Positions 1 to 6,701 of a stretch of 64,000 nucleotides of DNA are shown here, one piece after another. The stretch comes from Microbacterium sp. A20 (lineage in GTDB: Bacteria; Actinomycetota; Actinomycetes; Actinomycetales; Microbacteriaceae). The notes beneath the pieces are model-generated. The model was given only the letters and a program-made list of their open reading frames with translations. It made no database searches and was not told the DNA's origin. Where the stretch lies: positions 102,570 through 166,569 of the forward strand of contig NZ_SSDF01000070.1 in assembly GCF_004794515.1 (NCBI RefSeq), written 5' to 3'. The stretch's first letter is position 1. Each line of letters starts with the position of its first letter. The position numbers and the translations under genes were made by a program.

Positions 1-7
1 TTATGCC

Positions 8-13
8 TATAAT
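8..13 (+). promoter_or_regulatory. -10 promoter element of the toxin-antitoxin operon
   Basis: A perfect TATAAT lies six bases before the antitoxin ATG, and the six bases between (GGAGAC) include a GGAG. Transcription would begin at or just before the start codon, so the message is either leaderless or has an extremely short leader. The -35 region lies outside the window. Type II antitoxins usually repress their own promoter, so this site is probably covered by the antitoxin; that is family knowledge, not something seen here. Confidence 0.6.
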
Positions 14-19
14 GGAGAC

Positions 20-280
20 ATGACCACGCTCACCCGCAGCATCCCCTCCAAGGACCTTCGCGACAGCCTCGCCGATGTGCTCGGTGGAGTCGCTTACGGG
101 TCGGAGCGCGTCGGGGTGACGCGGCATGGCAAGCTCACCGCTGTCGTGATCAGCGTCGACGATCTCGAGCTGCTGGAGGAACTGGAGGCCGCGCGCGATG
201 CGGCGGAGTTCCGTGCGGCGAAGGCTGCGGATGACGGCGAGCGCATCTCGCTCGACGATCTTCGCGCCGAGCTCTCGTGA
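20..280 (+). CDS. Phd/YefM family antitoxin
   Basis: An 86-residue protein of the Phd/YefM type. The N-terminal part (about residues 5-55) has the typical pattern of a short strand, the SKDLRDSLADVL helix, then GVTRHGKLTAVVIS, which forms the DNA-binding dimer. The acidic C-terminus (ERISLDDLRAEL) is the expected toxin-wrapping segment. The next gene starts four bases before this stop (ATGA-type overlap), so both proteins are made from one message. The expected role is to neutralise the RelE-like toxin and repress the operon. Length and fold match the family. The specific target and operator were not identified. Confidence 0.9.
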   Translation: MTTLTRSIPSKDLRDSLADVLGGVAYGSERVGVTRHGKLTAVVISVDDLELLEELEAARDAAEFRAAKAADDGERISLDDLRAELS

Positions 281-543
281 CGGCGTATCGCGTCGAATTC
301 ACTGCGCCAGCTGCGAAGGAGATCCGCAAGCTCGACCCCCAGGTCAGGCGTCGCATCCTCGCCGGCATCGCCGCGCTGGAGAAGGAGCCGCGTCCGAGCG
401 GAGTCCGCAAGCTGACCGGGTTCGACAATGCCTGGCGCATCCGGATCGGCGATCACCGCGTGTTGTACGAGGTCGTCGACGATGTCGTGGTGGTGACCGT
501 GTTCCGGGTCGCGCATCGTCGGGACGTGTACGGCGAACTGTGA
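277..543 (+). CDS. RelE/ParE family toxin
   Basis: An 88-residue basic protein of the RelE type. It opens with YRVEFTAPAAKEIRKLD, continues with a helical pair, and ends in the beta strands RIRIGDHRVLYEVV and TVFRVAHRRDVY, which carry the conserved arginines expected in ribosome-dependent mRNA interferases. It overlaps the antitoxin gene by four bases, the standard layout for translational coupling. No truncation is visible. The toxin presumably cleaves mRNA at the ribosome A site when the antitoxin is degraded; this is inferred from family membership. Confidence 0.9.
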   Translation: MTAYRVEFTAPAAKEIRKLDPQVRRRILAGIAALEKEPRPSGVRKLTGFDNAWRIRIGDHRVLYEVVDDVVVVTVFRVAHRRDVYGEL

Positions 544-558
544 TGTGTGCTGCCGGCG

Positions 559-996
559 TCAGCTCTTGGTGAGGTCCTGCGCGAACATCACGAGGATGCC
601 GCTGGGGCCGCGGAGATACGTGAGTTTGTAGACGTCCTGGTAGTTCGCGACGCCGCGCAGCGGGTGGTAGCCGTGGCGGGCGGCGATCGCGAGCGACTCG
701 TCGATGTCGTCGACCGAGAAGGCGATGCGGTGCATGCCGATCTCGTTCGGCAGGGTCGGCTCCGTCTCGATCGCGTCCGGGTGGATGTACTCGAACAGCT
801 CGATCTGGCCGCGTCCGTCGGGGGTCTGCAGCACGGCGATCTTGGCGTGGTTGCCGTCGAGTCCGACCGCGGTCGACGCCCACTCCCCGCTGACCTCGTC
901 GCGACCGAGCACCGTGAGGCCGATGTCGGTGAAGAAGGAGATGGTCGCTTCCAGGTCGCGCACGGCGATCCCGACGTTCTCGAGTGTGATGGGCAT
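559..996 (-). CDS. VOC family (glyoxalase-like) protein
   Basis: A 145-residue vicinal oxygen chelate protein with two beta-alpha-beta-beta-beta modules: LENVGIAVRDLEATISFF at the N-terminus and HRIAFSVDDIDESLAIAA around residues 85-102. The layout resembles methylmalonyl-CoA epimerase or glyoxalase I, with H/E metal-ligand candidates such as QIELFEY and the second-module histidine. The ATG at 996 was chosen because the fold begins immediately there; the reading frame continues upstream but encodes low-complexity sequence. It converges on the toxin gene with 15 bases between stops. The substrate cannot be assigned. Confidence 0.8.
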   Translation of the reverse strand: MPITLENVGIAVRDLEATISFFTDIGLTVLGRDEVSGEWASTAVGLDGNHAKIAVLQTPDGRGQIELFEYIHPDAIETEPTLPNEIGMHRIAFSVDDIDESLAIAARHGYHPLRGVANYQDVYKLTYLRGPSGILVMFAQDLTKS

Positions 997-1043
997 GGGA
1001 GGGATGCTACTCGCGCGCGCCCGCCGTGTCCCCGGGCAGTTCC

Positions 1044-1127
1044 CGCACAACTTCGGATCCTGGAACCGGCGCGCCGACGTATGCCCTTCGTGATCGGCGT
1101 GTCGCTCGCGATCTCCGAAGTTGTGCG
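1044..1127. repeat. intergenic inverted repeat, 14-bp arms
   Basis: CGCACAACTTCGGA (1044-1057) is repeated as its exact reverse complement TCCGAAGTTGTGCG (1114-1127), with a 56-base spacer, in the gap between the VOC and DksA-like genes. It is too long-looped for a simple terminator. It may be a regulatory site or an intergenic repeat element. Confidence 0.5.
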
Positions 1128-1196
1128 TGCGGGGACGGACGGGCGGGGGAGTCGGGATGGCGCGGAGATGACGGGAGCGGGGACGGGGAGTCGGGG

Positions 1197-1541
1197 TCAG
1201 TGCCCGAGCTTCTCGGCGCAGGCCACGCAGTACTCGGCGAACGGGCGCGCCTGGAGCCGGCCCGCGGGGATCGGCCGGCCGCAGTTGGCGCAGACGCCGT
1301 AGGTGCCGGCATCCACTCGGGCCAGCGCGTCGTCGACCTGGCGGAGCTCGGATGCCGCGGCCTCGGCGAGCCCGGTCAGCCGTGACCACTCCGACGACAG
1401 GGTGACGCCCTCGGGGTCGTGCTCGTCGTCGTCGTTCGAGCTCTCGCGGTCGTGGGTGAGCTCGTCGAGGGTCGCGGCCGTCGCCTGCACCCGCGCCTCG
1501 GCCTGAGCGCGCAGTGCGAGCAGACGTTCCCGGGCGGTCAT
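1197..1541 (-). CDS. DksA/TraR family C4 zinc-finger protein
   Basis: A 114-residue protein. The first 75 residues form an alpha-helical coiled-coil hairpin with an acidic stretch (SSNDDDEHDPEG). The C-terminus has a four-cysteine zinc finger with cysteines at about positions 84, 87, 105 and 108 (CANC...CVAC). This is the DksA/TraR arrangement, in which the coiled coil enters the RNA polymerase secondary channel. Actinobacterial members are often annotated only as TraR/DksA family regulators, and a ppGpp link is not established for this protein. The stop is 200 bases from the VOC start, so it is probably its own transcript. Confidence 0.88.
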   Translation of the reverse strand: MTARERLLALRAQAEARVQATAATLDELTHDRESSNDDDEHDPEGVTLSSEWSRLTGLAEAAASELRQVDDALARVDAGTYGVCANCGRPIPAGRLQARPFAEYCVACAEKLGH

Positions 1542-1614
1542 GCCCTCACTCTAGGCAGGTCCACCGACACCCGGGTCGACGTCGGCGGGTGTCGTTTGGC
1601 GCCCGGGCCTCCAG

Positions 1615-1734
1615 GCGGAGAACTCCCCGTCGGGCGGAGAACTCCCCGTCGGGCGGAGAACTTCCCGCCAAGCGGAGAACTCCCCGTCGGGCGGAGAACT
1701 TCCCGCCAGGCGGAGAACTCCCCGTCGGGCGGAG
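1615..1734. repeat. tandem array of six 19-bp repeats
   Basis: Six head-to-tail copies of GCGGAGAACTCCCCGTCGG start at 1615, 1634, 1653, 1672, 1691 and 1710, followed by a partial GCGGAG. Copies 3 and 5 share the variant GCGGAGAACTTCCCGCCA plus one base, so the array looks built from a duplicated two-unit block. A reverse-oriented relative (CGGAGAACTCCG) occurs near 1776. Open frames cross the array on both strands but give only repetitive sequence. It lies between the DksA-like gene and the end of the MmpL gene. Confidence 0.9.
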
Positions 1735-1824
1735 CTTTCAGCCCAGTTCGTCCTCCCGACACGGAGAACTCCGCCCGACGCAGACTGCCCGTCGACCGAC
1801 ACTCCTCGCCGACACCGGGCACTC

Positions 1825-4371
1825 TCAGGACGAGTGCCGTGCCGTCGGCACCGAGTCGGTCGTCGTCGGAACGGCCACGGCCTTCATGCCGGGGTGGTCG
1901 CGTTCGAGCGCCGCGCCCTCCATGTCGACGTTGGGCAGGATGCGGTCGAGCCAGCGCGGCAGCCACCAGGCCGAGCGGCCGAGGAGGTGCATGAGCGCGG
2001 GCATCAGCAGCATCCGCACCACGAACGCGTCGAGCAGCACACCGAACGCGAGACCGAACCCGATCGAGCGGATGATGGTCGACTCCGAGAAGATGAACCC
2101 GCCGAACACCGACACCATGATGAGGGCGGCGGCGGTCACGACCGAGCGTCCGGCGCGGAAGCCCTGGGCCACGGCATCGCGCGCCGAGGCTCCGTGCACA
2201 TACGCCTCGCGCATGCCGGAGGCAAGGAACAGCTGATAGTCCATCGCGAGCCCGAACAGGATGCCGACGAGGATCACCGGCAGGAAGCTCAGGATCGGCC
2301 CGGTGCTGTGCAGCCCGATGACCTCGGCGCCCCAGCCGAACTGGAACACCGCCACGATCAGGCCGTACGTCGCGAACAGCGACAGCACGAAGCCACCGGT
2401 GGCGATGAGCGGCACGAGCAGCGAGCGGAACACCACGATCATGATCAGCAGCGAGAGCCCGACCACGACCACGAGGTACAGCGGCAGGACTCCGGCCAGC
2501 GCCTCGGAGATGTCGATGTTGATCGCGGCCTGACCGGCGACGCCGAGAGTGATCCCGTCGCCGACCGCCGGCATCGAGCGCAGGTCCTGCACGAGCTTCT
2601 CGGTGGAGGCGCTGTTCGGCCCCTCCTCCGGCAAGACCTGGAACGCGAGGAGGGTGTTGTCGTCGGATGCCGCGATCGGCGCGACGGCCACCACGTCGTC
2701 CTGGTCGGCGATGGCCTGCGCGATCGTGACCTGGGTGGAGAGCAGGTCGTCGTCGCTGACCGCGTCGTCGAGGGTGGCGGTGACCAGCAGCGGGCCGTTG
2801 GCCCCTTCGCCGAACTGCTCGTCGACGGTCTGGAACGCGCGGTAGCTGGTCGAGTCGCTCGGCTCGCTCGATCCGTCGGGCAGGCCGAGCCGCATCGACA
2901 TGGCGGGGATCGCGATGATCAGCAGCGCGACCACGCTCACGAGCGTCGTGACGACGGCGCGCAGGGTCGACATCCGCTTCACGGGCTTGCCGGCCGCGTG
3001 CTCCTGACCGACCGTGGCGCGAGCGCGACGGCTGAGTAGACGGTCGCCGACGAGGCCGAGGATGGCGGGGGCGAGGGTGATCGCGACGAGCACGGCCACC
3101 GCGACGCACACGGCGCCGACCGTGCCCATGAGGCCGAGGAACGGCACGCCGGTCACGTTGAGCGCGAGCAGTGCGACGATCACGGTGGTCCCCGCGAACA
3201 CCACGGCCGTGCCGGAGGTGCCCGTGGCGAGGCCGATCGATTCGCGCACCGGGACGCCGGCGAGCAGCTGCTTGCGGTGCCGGTTGACGATGAAGAGGGA
3301 GTAGTCGATGCCGACCGCGAGACCGAGCATCACACCCAGCACCGGGGTCACCGAGGCCATGTCGACCACACCGGAGAAGGCGAGGGATGCCGTGACTCCG
3401 ACACCGACGCCGACGATGGCGGTGACGATGGGGAGGGCTGCGGCGATGAGCGAGCCGAGCATCACGATGAGGACGATCGCGGCGAACACGAGGCCGACCG
3501 CTTCGCCGACGCCGAAGATCTCGGGCACGCCCTGCGCGATGTCGGTGCCGAAGTCCACCTCGGTCCCCTCGACCGGAGCGGAGGCGAAGTGATCGATCGT
3601 GCCCTGCTTGACCTCTTCCGAGAGCTCCAGGCGCGGGTCGACGAACGAGACGTTGACGATGGCGGTCGAGCCGTCTTCGGACACCACGCCGATGCCATCG
3701 GCCAGGTCGAGCAGGGTCGAGCCCAGCTCCGCCTGGTCGGCGTTCTCCTGCAGGGTGATGCGGGACTGATCGAGCTTCGCGTTCTGCGCTTCGAGTTCGG
3801 CGGCCTGGGCGTTCAGTGCCGCGACCTGGGCGTCGAGGGCGGCGAGCTGCTCGGGACCGGCGCCGGCCTGCTCCGCCTGGGTGCGGGCGGCCGCGAGCTG
3901 CGTGAGACCGGCTTCGATCTGGGCTCTGCCCTCGTCGATCTGCGTCTGAGCGGCATCCAGCTGGGTGCGGCCGTCGGCGATCTGCTTCTCGCCGTCGGCC
4001 AGCTCCTGGGCCCGATCTGCCTGCTGCTGCTGTGCGTCGAACGGATCGATCACGGACGCGACTCCGTCGAGGTCCTCCGCGCCGGCAGCGAGGTCCGAGA
4101 TCTCCTGCTTCTGCTCGTCGGTGAACGCCGAACCGTCGGTGGTCCGGTAGACGACCGTTCCGGTGCCGCCGGCGGAATCCGGGAGCTTCTCGGCGAGCTC
4201 GTCGGTCACCTCGCCCGAGGCGGTGCCGGGGATGTCGAAGCTGTTGCTCAGCGTGCCCCCGAGGGTGAGGAAGGCGCCGACGCCGAGACCGAGGATCAGA
4301 ATCCACGACACGATCACCGTCCACGCCTTGCGCGCAGCGAACGAACCCAGACGGTACAGCAGTGATGCCAC
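1825..4371 (-). CDS. MMPL/RND family transporter
   Basis: An 848-residue inner-membrane exporter of the MmpL/HAE2 type. After the first membrane segment comes an extracytoplasmic domain with a long coiled coil (about residues 105-205, repeated ADGEKQIADGRTQL and AAARTQ units). Then follow two blocks of membrane helices with the duplicated GIDYSLF and AMDYQLF motifs typical of this superfamily. A GTG start at 4371 is preferred over the upstream ATG because AAGGAG lies six bases before it and the protein then opens directly with the conserved ASLLYRLGSFA. It is divergent from a TetR gene, a common arrangement for drug or lipid exporters. The cargo is unknown. Confidence 0.9.
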   Translation of the reverse strand: MASLLYRLGSFAARKAWTVIVSWILILGLGVGAFLTLGGTLSNSFDIPGTASGEVTDELAEKLPDSAGGTGTVVYRTTDGSAFTDEQKQEISDLAAGAEDLDGVASVIDPFDAQQQQADRAQELADGEKQIADGRTQLDAAQTQIDEGRAQIEAGLTQLAAARTQAEQAGAGPEQLAALDAQVAALNAQAAELEAQNAKLDQSRITLQENADQAELGSTLLDLADGIGVVSEDGSTAIVNVSFVDPRLELSEEVKQGTIDHFASAPVEGTEVDFGTDIAQGVPEIFGVGEAVGLVFAAIVLIVMLGSLIAAALPIVTAIVGVGVGVTASLAFSGVVDMASVTPVLGVMLGLAVGIDYSLFIVNRHRKQLLAGVPVRESIGLATGTSGTAVVFAGTTVIVALLALNVTGVPFLGLMGTVGAVCVAVAVLVAITLAPAILGLVGDRLLSRRARATVGQEHAAGKPVKRMSTLRAVVTTLVSVVALLIIAIPAMSMRLGLPDGSSEPSDSTSYRAFQTVDEQFGEGANGPLLVTATLDDAVSDDDLLSTQVTIAQAIADQDDVVAVAPIAASDDNTLLAFQVLPEEGPNSASTEKLVQDLRSMPAVGDGITLGVAGQAAINIDISEALAGVLPLYLVVVVGLSLLIMIVVFRSLLVPLIATGGFVLSLFATYGLIVAVFQFGWGAEVIGLHSTGPILSFLPVILVGILFGLAMDYQLFLASGMREAYVHGASARDAVAQGFRAGRSVVTAAALIMVSVFGGFIFSESTIIRSIGFGLAFGVLLDAFVVRMLLMPALMHLLGRSAWWLPRWLDRILPNVDMEGAALERDHPGMKAVAVPTTTDSVPTARHSS

Positions 4372-4440
4372 AGTGGTCTCCTTCAGACTCAAAGATCATA
4401 CGGCACGTCTCGTCTAGCGATCTGTGGCTATCCTGAACGC

Positions 4441-5013
4441 ATGGTAAACGAGCATCGGAGCGGGCCTGTGCGCAGCACGGCGGCGCGCGAGGCGATCCTC
4501 GATGCGACATCGCGACTTTTCCACGCGCAGGGGTACGACCGGCTCACGATCGAGGGCATCGCCAAGGAAGCCGGCGTCGGAAAGCAGACGATCTACCGCT
4601 GGTGGCCCTCGCGCGGTGCACTGATCGCCGATTGCCTCGTGGACGGGCGTCTGATCCCTGTGGACTTCGTCGTGCCCGACACCGGCGACCTGCTCGCCGA
4701 CGTCGAGAGCTGGCTGCGTTCGGTGCTGTCGATCCTGGAGGCGCCCCAGGGTGATGCGCTGCTGCGGTCGCTCGTCGCCGCAGCCGCCGATGACGCCGAC
4801 GTCGGAGTGCATCTCAGCGAGAGTCTCGGAGTCGAGCAGCATCTGTCGGAGCGCCTGCGCGGCGGCATCCGAGACGGGCAGCTGCCGGCCGATGCGCCGG
4901 TCGCCCAGATCGGGAGGGCCATCCTCGGGGCGATCATCGTGGAGTCCCTCGGCCGTGAAGCCCGGGACTCCGCGGCGGTCGTCGAGCTGGTCGGGTACCT
5001 CCTCCGCCGCTGA
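4441..5013 (+). CDS. TetR/AcrR family regulator
   Basis: A 190-residue regulator with an N-terminal helix-turn-helix (about residues 37-58, LTIEGIAKEAGVGKQTIYRWW) and an all-helical ligand-binding C-terminal domain of the kind that follows the IYRWWPS motif in actinobacterial TetR proteins. It is transcribed away from the MmpL exporter with about 69 bases between the two starts, so it most likely represses that exporter. No clean palindrome was seen in the gap. It resembles the regulator at 27696 in the helix-turn-helix (KQTIYRWWPS in both), so the two may be distant paralogues. Confidence 0.9.
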   Translation: MVNEHRSGPVRSTAAREAILDATSRLFHAQGYDRLTIEGIAKEAGVGKQTIYRWWPSRGALIADCLVDGRLIPVDFVVPDTGDLLADVESWLRSVLSILEAPQGDALLRSLVAAAADDADVGVHLSESLGVEQHLSERLRGGIRDGQLPADAPVAQIGRAILGAIIVESLGREARDSAAVVELVGYLLRR

Positions 5014-5042
5014 GTGCGGGCGGATGGCACACGGAATTGCGG

Positions 5043-5747
5043 TCACGTCAGGTGGCCTCGTTCGCCGGTCTGCGCTTCCCGGCCGGACCGGTGCCCGAAC
5101 GCGAACGCACCGGCATCGGGATTGCGCCGCGGCCGGGCGTGCCGGGTCGCCATCGCATCGACCGCCTCGTCCACTCGATCGCGGCGGGAGGCCAAGACGA
5201 GTGCGGTGCCGGTGCCGGCCTCCTCGACGATCGATCGTCGGCTGTCCTGGATGCGGCTCATGACGCCCCGGGCGAAGCCTCGCAGGAAGCCGCTGCGCGC
5301 GCGCCGCTTCTCGGATTCCGTGTGCCGCCCGTAGATCTCGCGGTGCACGGACCACCACTTCCGCATCGCGACCATCGCCTGCACCTCGAGGCTCGCCGTG
5401 AGGGTGCGCACCTGCGCGACGTCGGACGCATGCCCGACCAGGAGGAGAGCCGCGCCGGGGGAGATGTCGATACCCAGCGGCCGCACGGTGCCCAGCGCCT
5501 GCGCGACTCCCGAGCCGATCTCCTGCAGATCCCGGGCGTACACGCCGCTGAACAGCATCCGCTCGTGAACGATCTGCTCCTGAGCCTTCCCGAGTCGACC
5601 GCGACGCTCGTCGATACGGGCCTGATCTATGCCGTACTTCACGATCAGCCGCTCGGCGTGCTCGGTCAGAGCCTCCGCCTCTTCCGGCGTCGTGCTCTCG
5701 GCCTTCGCCAGCAGTTTCGTGATCAGATCGAGTTTCGCCTCGGTCAT
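5043..5747 (-). CDS. DUF2786 domain protein
   Basis: A 234-residue cytoplasmic protein. The N-terminus (TEAKLDLITKLLAKAESTT, then EAEALTEHAERLIVKYGID) is the DUF2786 helical module found in actinobacteria and phages. The rest is helical and basic with no recognised catalytic motif. The ATG at 5747 has an AAGGGGG ribosome site just upstream; the longer reading frame in the same phase is not supported. It converges on the TetR gene with 29 bases between stops. The function of this family is not known, and a nucleic-acid role is only a guess from its basic C-terminus. Confidence 0.75.
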   Translation of the reverse strand: MTEAKLDLITKLLAKAESTTPEEAEALTEHAERLIVKYGIDQARIDERRGRLGKAQEQIVHERMLFSGVYARDLQEIGSGVAQALGTVRPLGIDISPGAALLLVGHASDVAQVRTLTASLEVQAMVAMRKWWSVHREIYGRHTESEKRRARSGFLRGFARGVMSRIQDSRRSIVEEAGTGTALVLASRRDRVDEAVDAMATRHARPRRNPDAGAFAFGHRSGREAQTGERGHLT

Positions 5748-5901
5748 GGCATCCCCCTTGGTGGTGTGATGCTTCGTATCCTCCGCGGGGGCACCCGCAT
5801 TCAGAGGGGCGATCACGACGAGTGGGGAGAAGGCTGTTCTCGGATGACCTGTGGAGGATTGCTCCGCGGTTGCCGGTCGCGAGTACGAGCGGATGCCGTG
5901 A

Positions 5902-6225
5902 CTACTCGAGCCACTCCGTGACGAAGCGGTCGTTCGCGTGGATGTGGGTCGCCTCGTACGTGCCGCCATCGAGCACCTCGAAACGGTGGGAGACGAGTGC
6001 GGGGACGACGAGGATCTGACCGCCGACGCCGACGACCTGCTCGTCGCCGACCGTGAACAGCGCGCGGCCCTGGTGGATGACGAACGTCTCGGCATACGGA
6101 TGCTGATGCAGTCGCGGTCCTCGACCGGGAGTCGTGATGAACTCGCGCATGATGCTCACGGGCGAGCCGAGCAGGTATCCCTCGATGTCTTCATCGCGGG
6201 CCACGTCTCTGGGCTGGATGGTCAT
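5902..6225 (-). CDS. small cupin domain protein
   Basis: A 107-residue single-domain cupin. The first metal motif is visible as H40-x-H42-x3-E46 (RLHQHPYAETFVIHQG) and the second histidine as H80 (PALVSHRFEV), so all four ligands of a mononuclear metal site appear present. A GGAGG sits seven bases before the ATG at 6225. Proteins of this size act as small-molecule isomerases, dioxygenases or sensors, and the sequence does not say which. The neighbours give no pathway. Confidence 0.85.
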   Translation of the reverse strand: MTIQPRDVARDEDIEGYLLGSPVSIMREFITTPGRGPRLHQHPYAETFVIHQGRALFTVGDEQVVGVGGQILVVPALVSHRFEVLDGGTYEATHIHANDRFVTEWLE

Positions 6226-6545
6226 GGTGCCTCCGTTCCCGCCCGAGGGTACGCGCGCGGCGCGACGGCGTCGAGAGTCAGGACTGTTCCTGCGGAGAAA
6301 AGCGCCTGCCGCGGCCTTCTGCCCGCAGCGAGGCCGCGGGAAGTGCATTCTGCCGACGGAAGCGACGCGCGCCGCCCGTGCGACTCCAGCCGCGCCGTCC
6401 TCGGCCAACTACGCCTGCCGCGGCCTTCTCGGCGCGAAGAGGCCGCGGGAACTGCTTTATGCCGACGGAAGCGACGCACGACGGAGGCGCCGCTGCCCAC
6501 GGAAGCGACGCACGACGGAGGCGCCAGCGGCCCGGAGCCGCCGCC
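6226..6545. other. 320-bp gene-free interval filled with repeats
   Basis: No convincing gene lies between the cupin and the 51-residue membrane protein. Open frames on both strands encode only repetitive Arg/Ala-rich sequence. Most of the interval is taken up by the repeats annotated separately at 6303-6525. Confidence 0.7.
6303..6525. repeat. long direct repeats with internal hairpins, plus a 27-bp tandem pair
   Basis: Two copies of a 67-bp unit begin at 6303 and 6412. Each reads CGCCTGCCGCGGCCTTCT, ten variable bases, AGGCCGCGGGA, about nine variable bases, GCCGACGGAAGCGACGC. The CCGCGGCCT and AGGCCGCGG arms can form a hairpin in each copy. The stem sequence is conserved while loop and spacer vary. 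A 27-bp unit overlapping the second copy (6465-6491, ACGGAAGCGACGCACGACGG and the next seven bases) is repeated exactly at 6499-6525. Confidence 0.85.
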
Positions 6546-6701
6546 TCAGCCCAGGATGAGCGTGATCACGGTCGCGCCGCCACCGCCGAGGATGAGCGCG
6601 ATGATGACGGTCCAGGCGACGATGCGGATGCGCCGGTTGCGCTTCTCGCCGAGGTCGCCGTAGTCCTCTTCGTTCGGGTTCTGCCGGCTCAGGTCGCTCA
6701 T
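6546..6701 (-). CDS. 51-residue single-pass membrane protein overlapping purL
   Basis: A short gene whose ATG overlaps the purL stop as ATGA, so it is translationally coupled to purL. The product has a charged N-terminal half ([23 protein letters not shown]), then one hydrophobic helix ([20 protein letters not shown]), and ends almost at once. The positive cluster before the helix predicts an N-in orientation. I do not recognise a named family. Position and coupling suggest a conserved actinobacterial small protein rather than a chance frame. Confidence 0.75.
   Translation of the reverse strand: MSDLSRQNPNEEDYGDLGEKRNRRIRIVAWTVIIALILGGGGATVITLILG

Noticed and set aside
1615..1734. Regular repeats that could suggest a CRISPR array
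   Set aside because: Units abut without spacers, are only 19 bp, and no cas gene is in the window.
1538..4510. 990-codon minus-strand frame overlapping the MmpL gene
   Set aside because: Same strand but different frame, Arg/Ala/Gly-rich, and it runs through the tandem repeats; the MmpL frame has clear membrane and family motifs.
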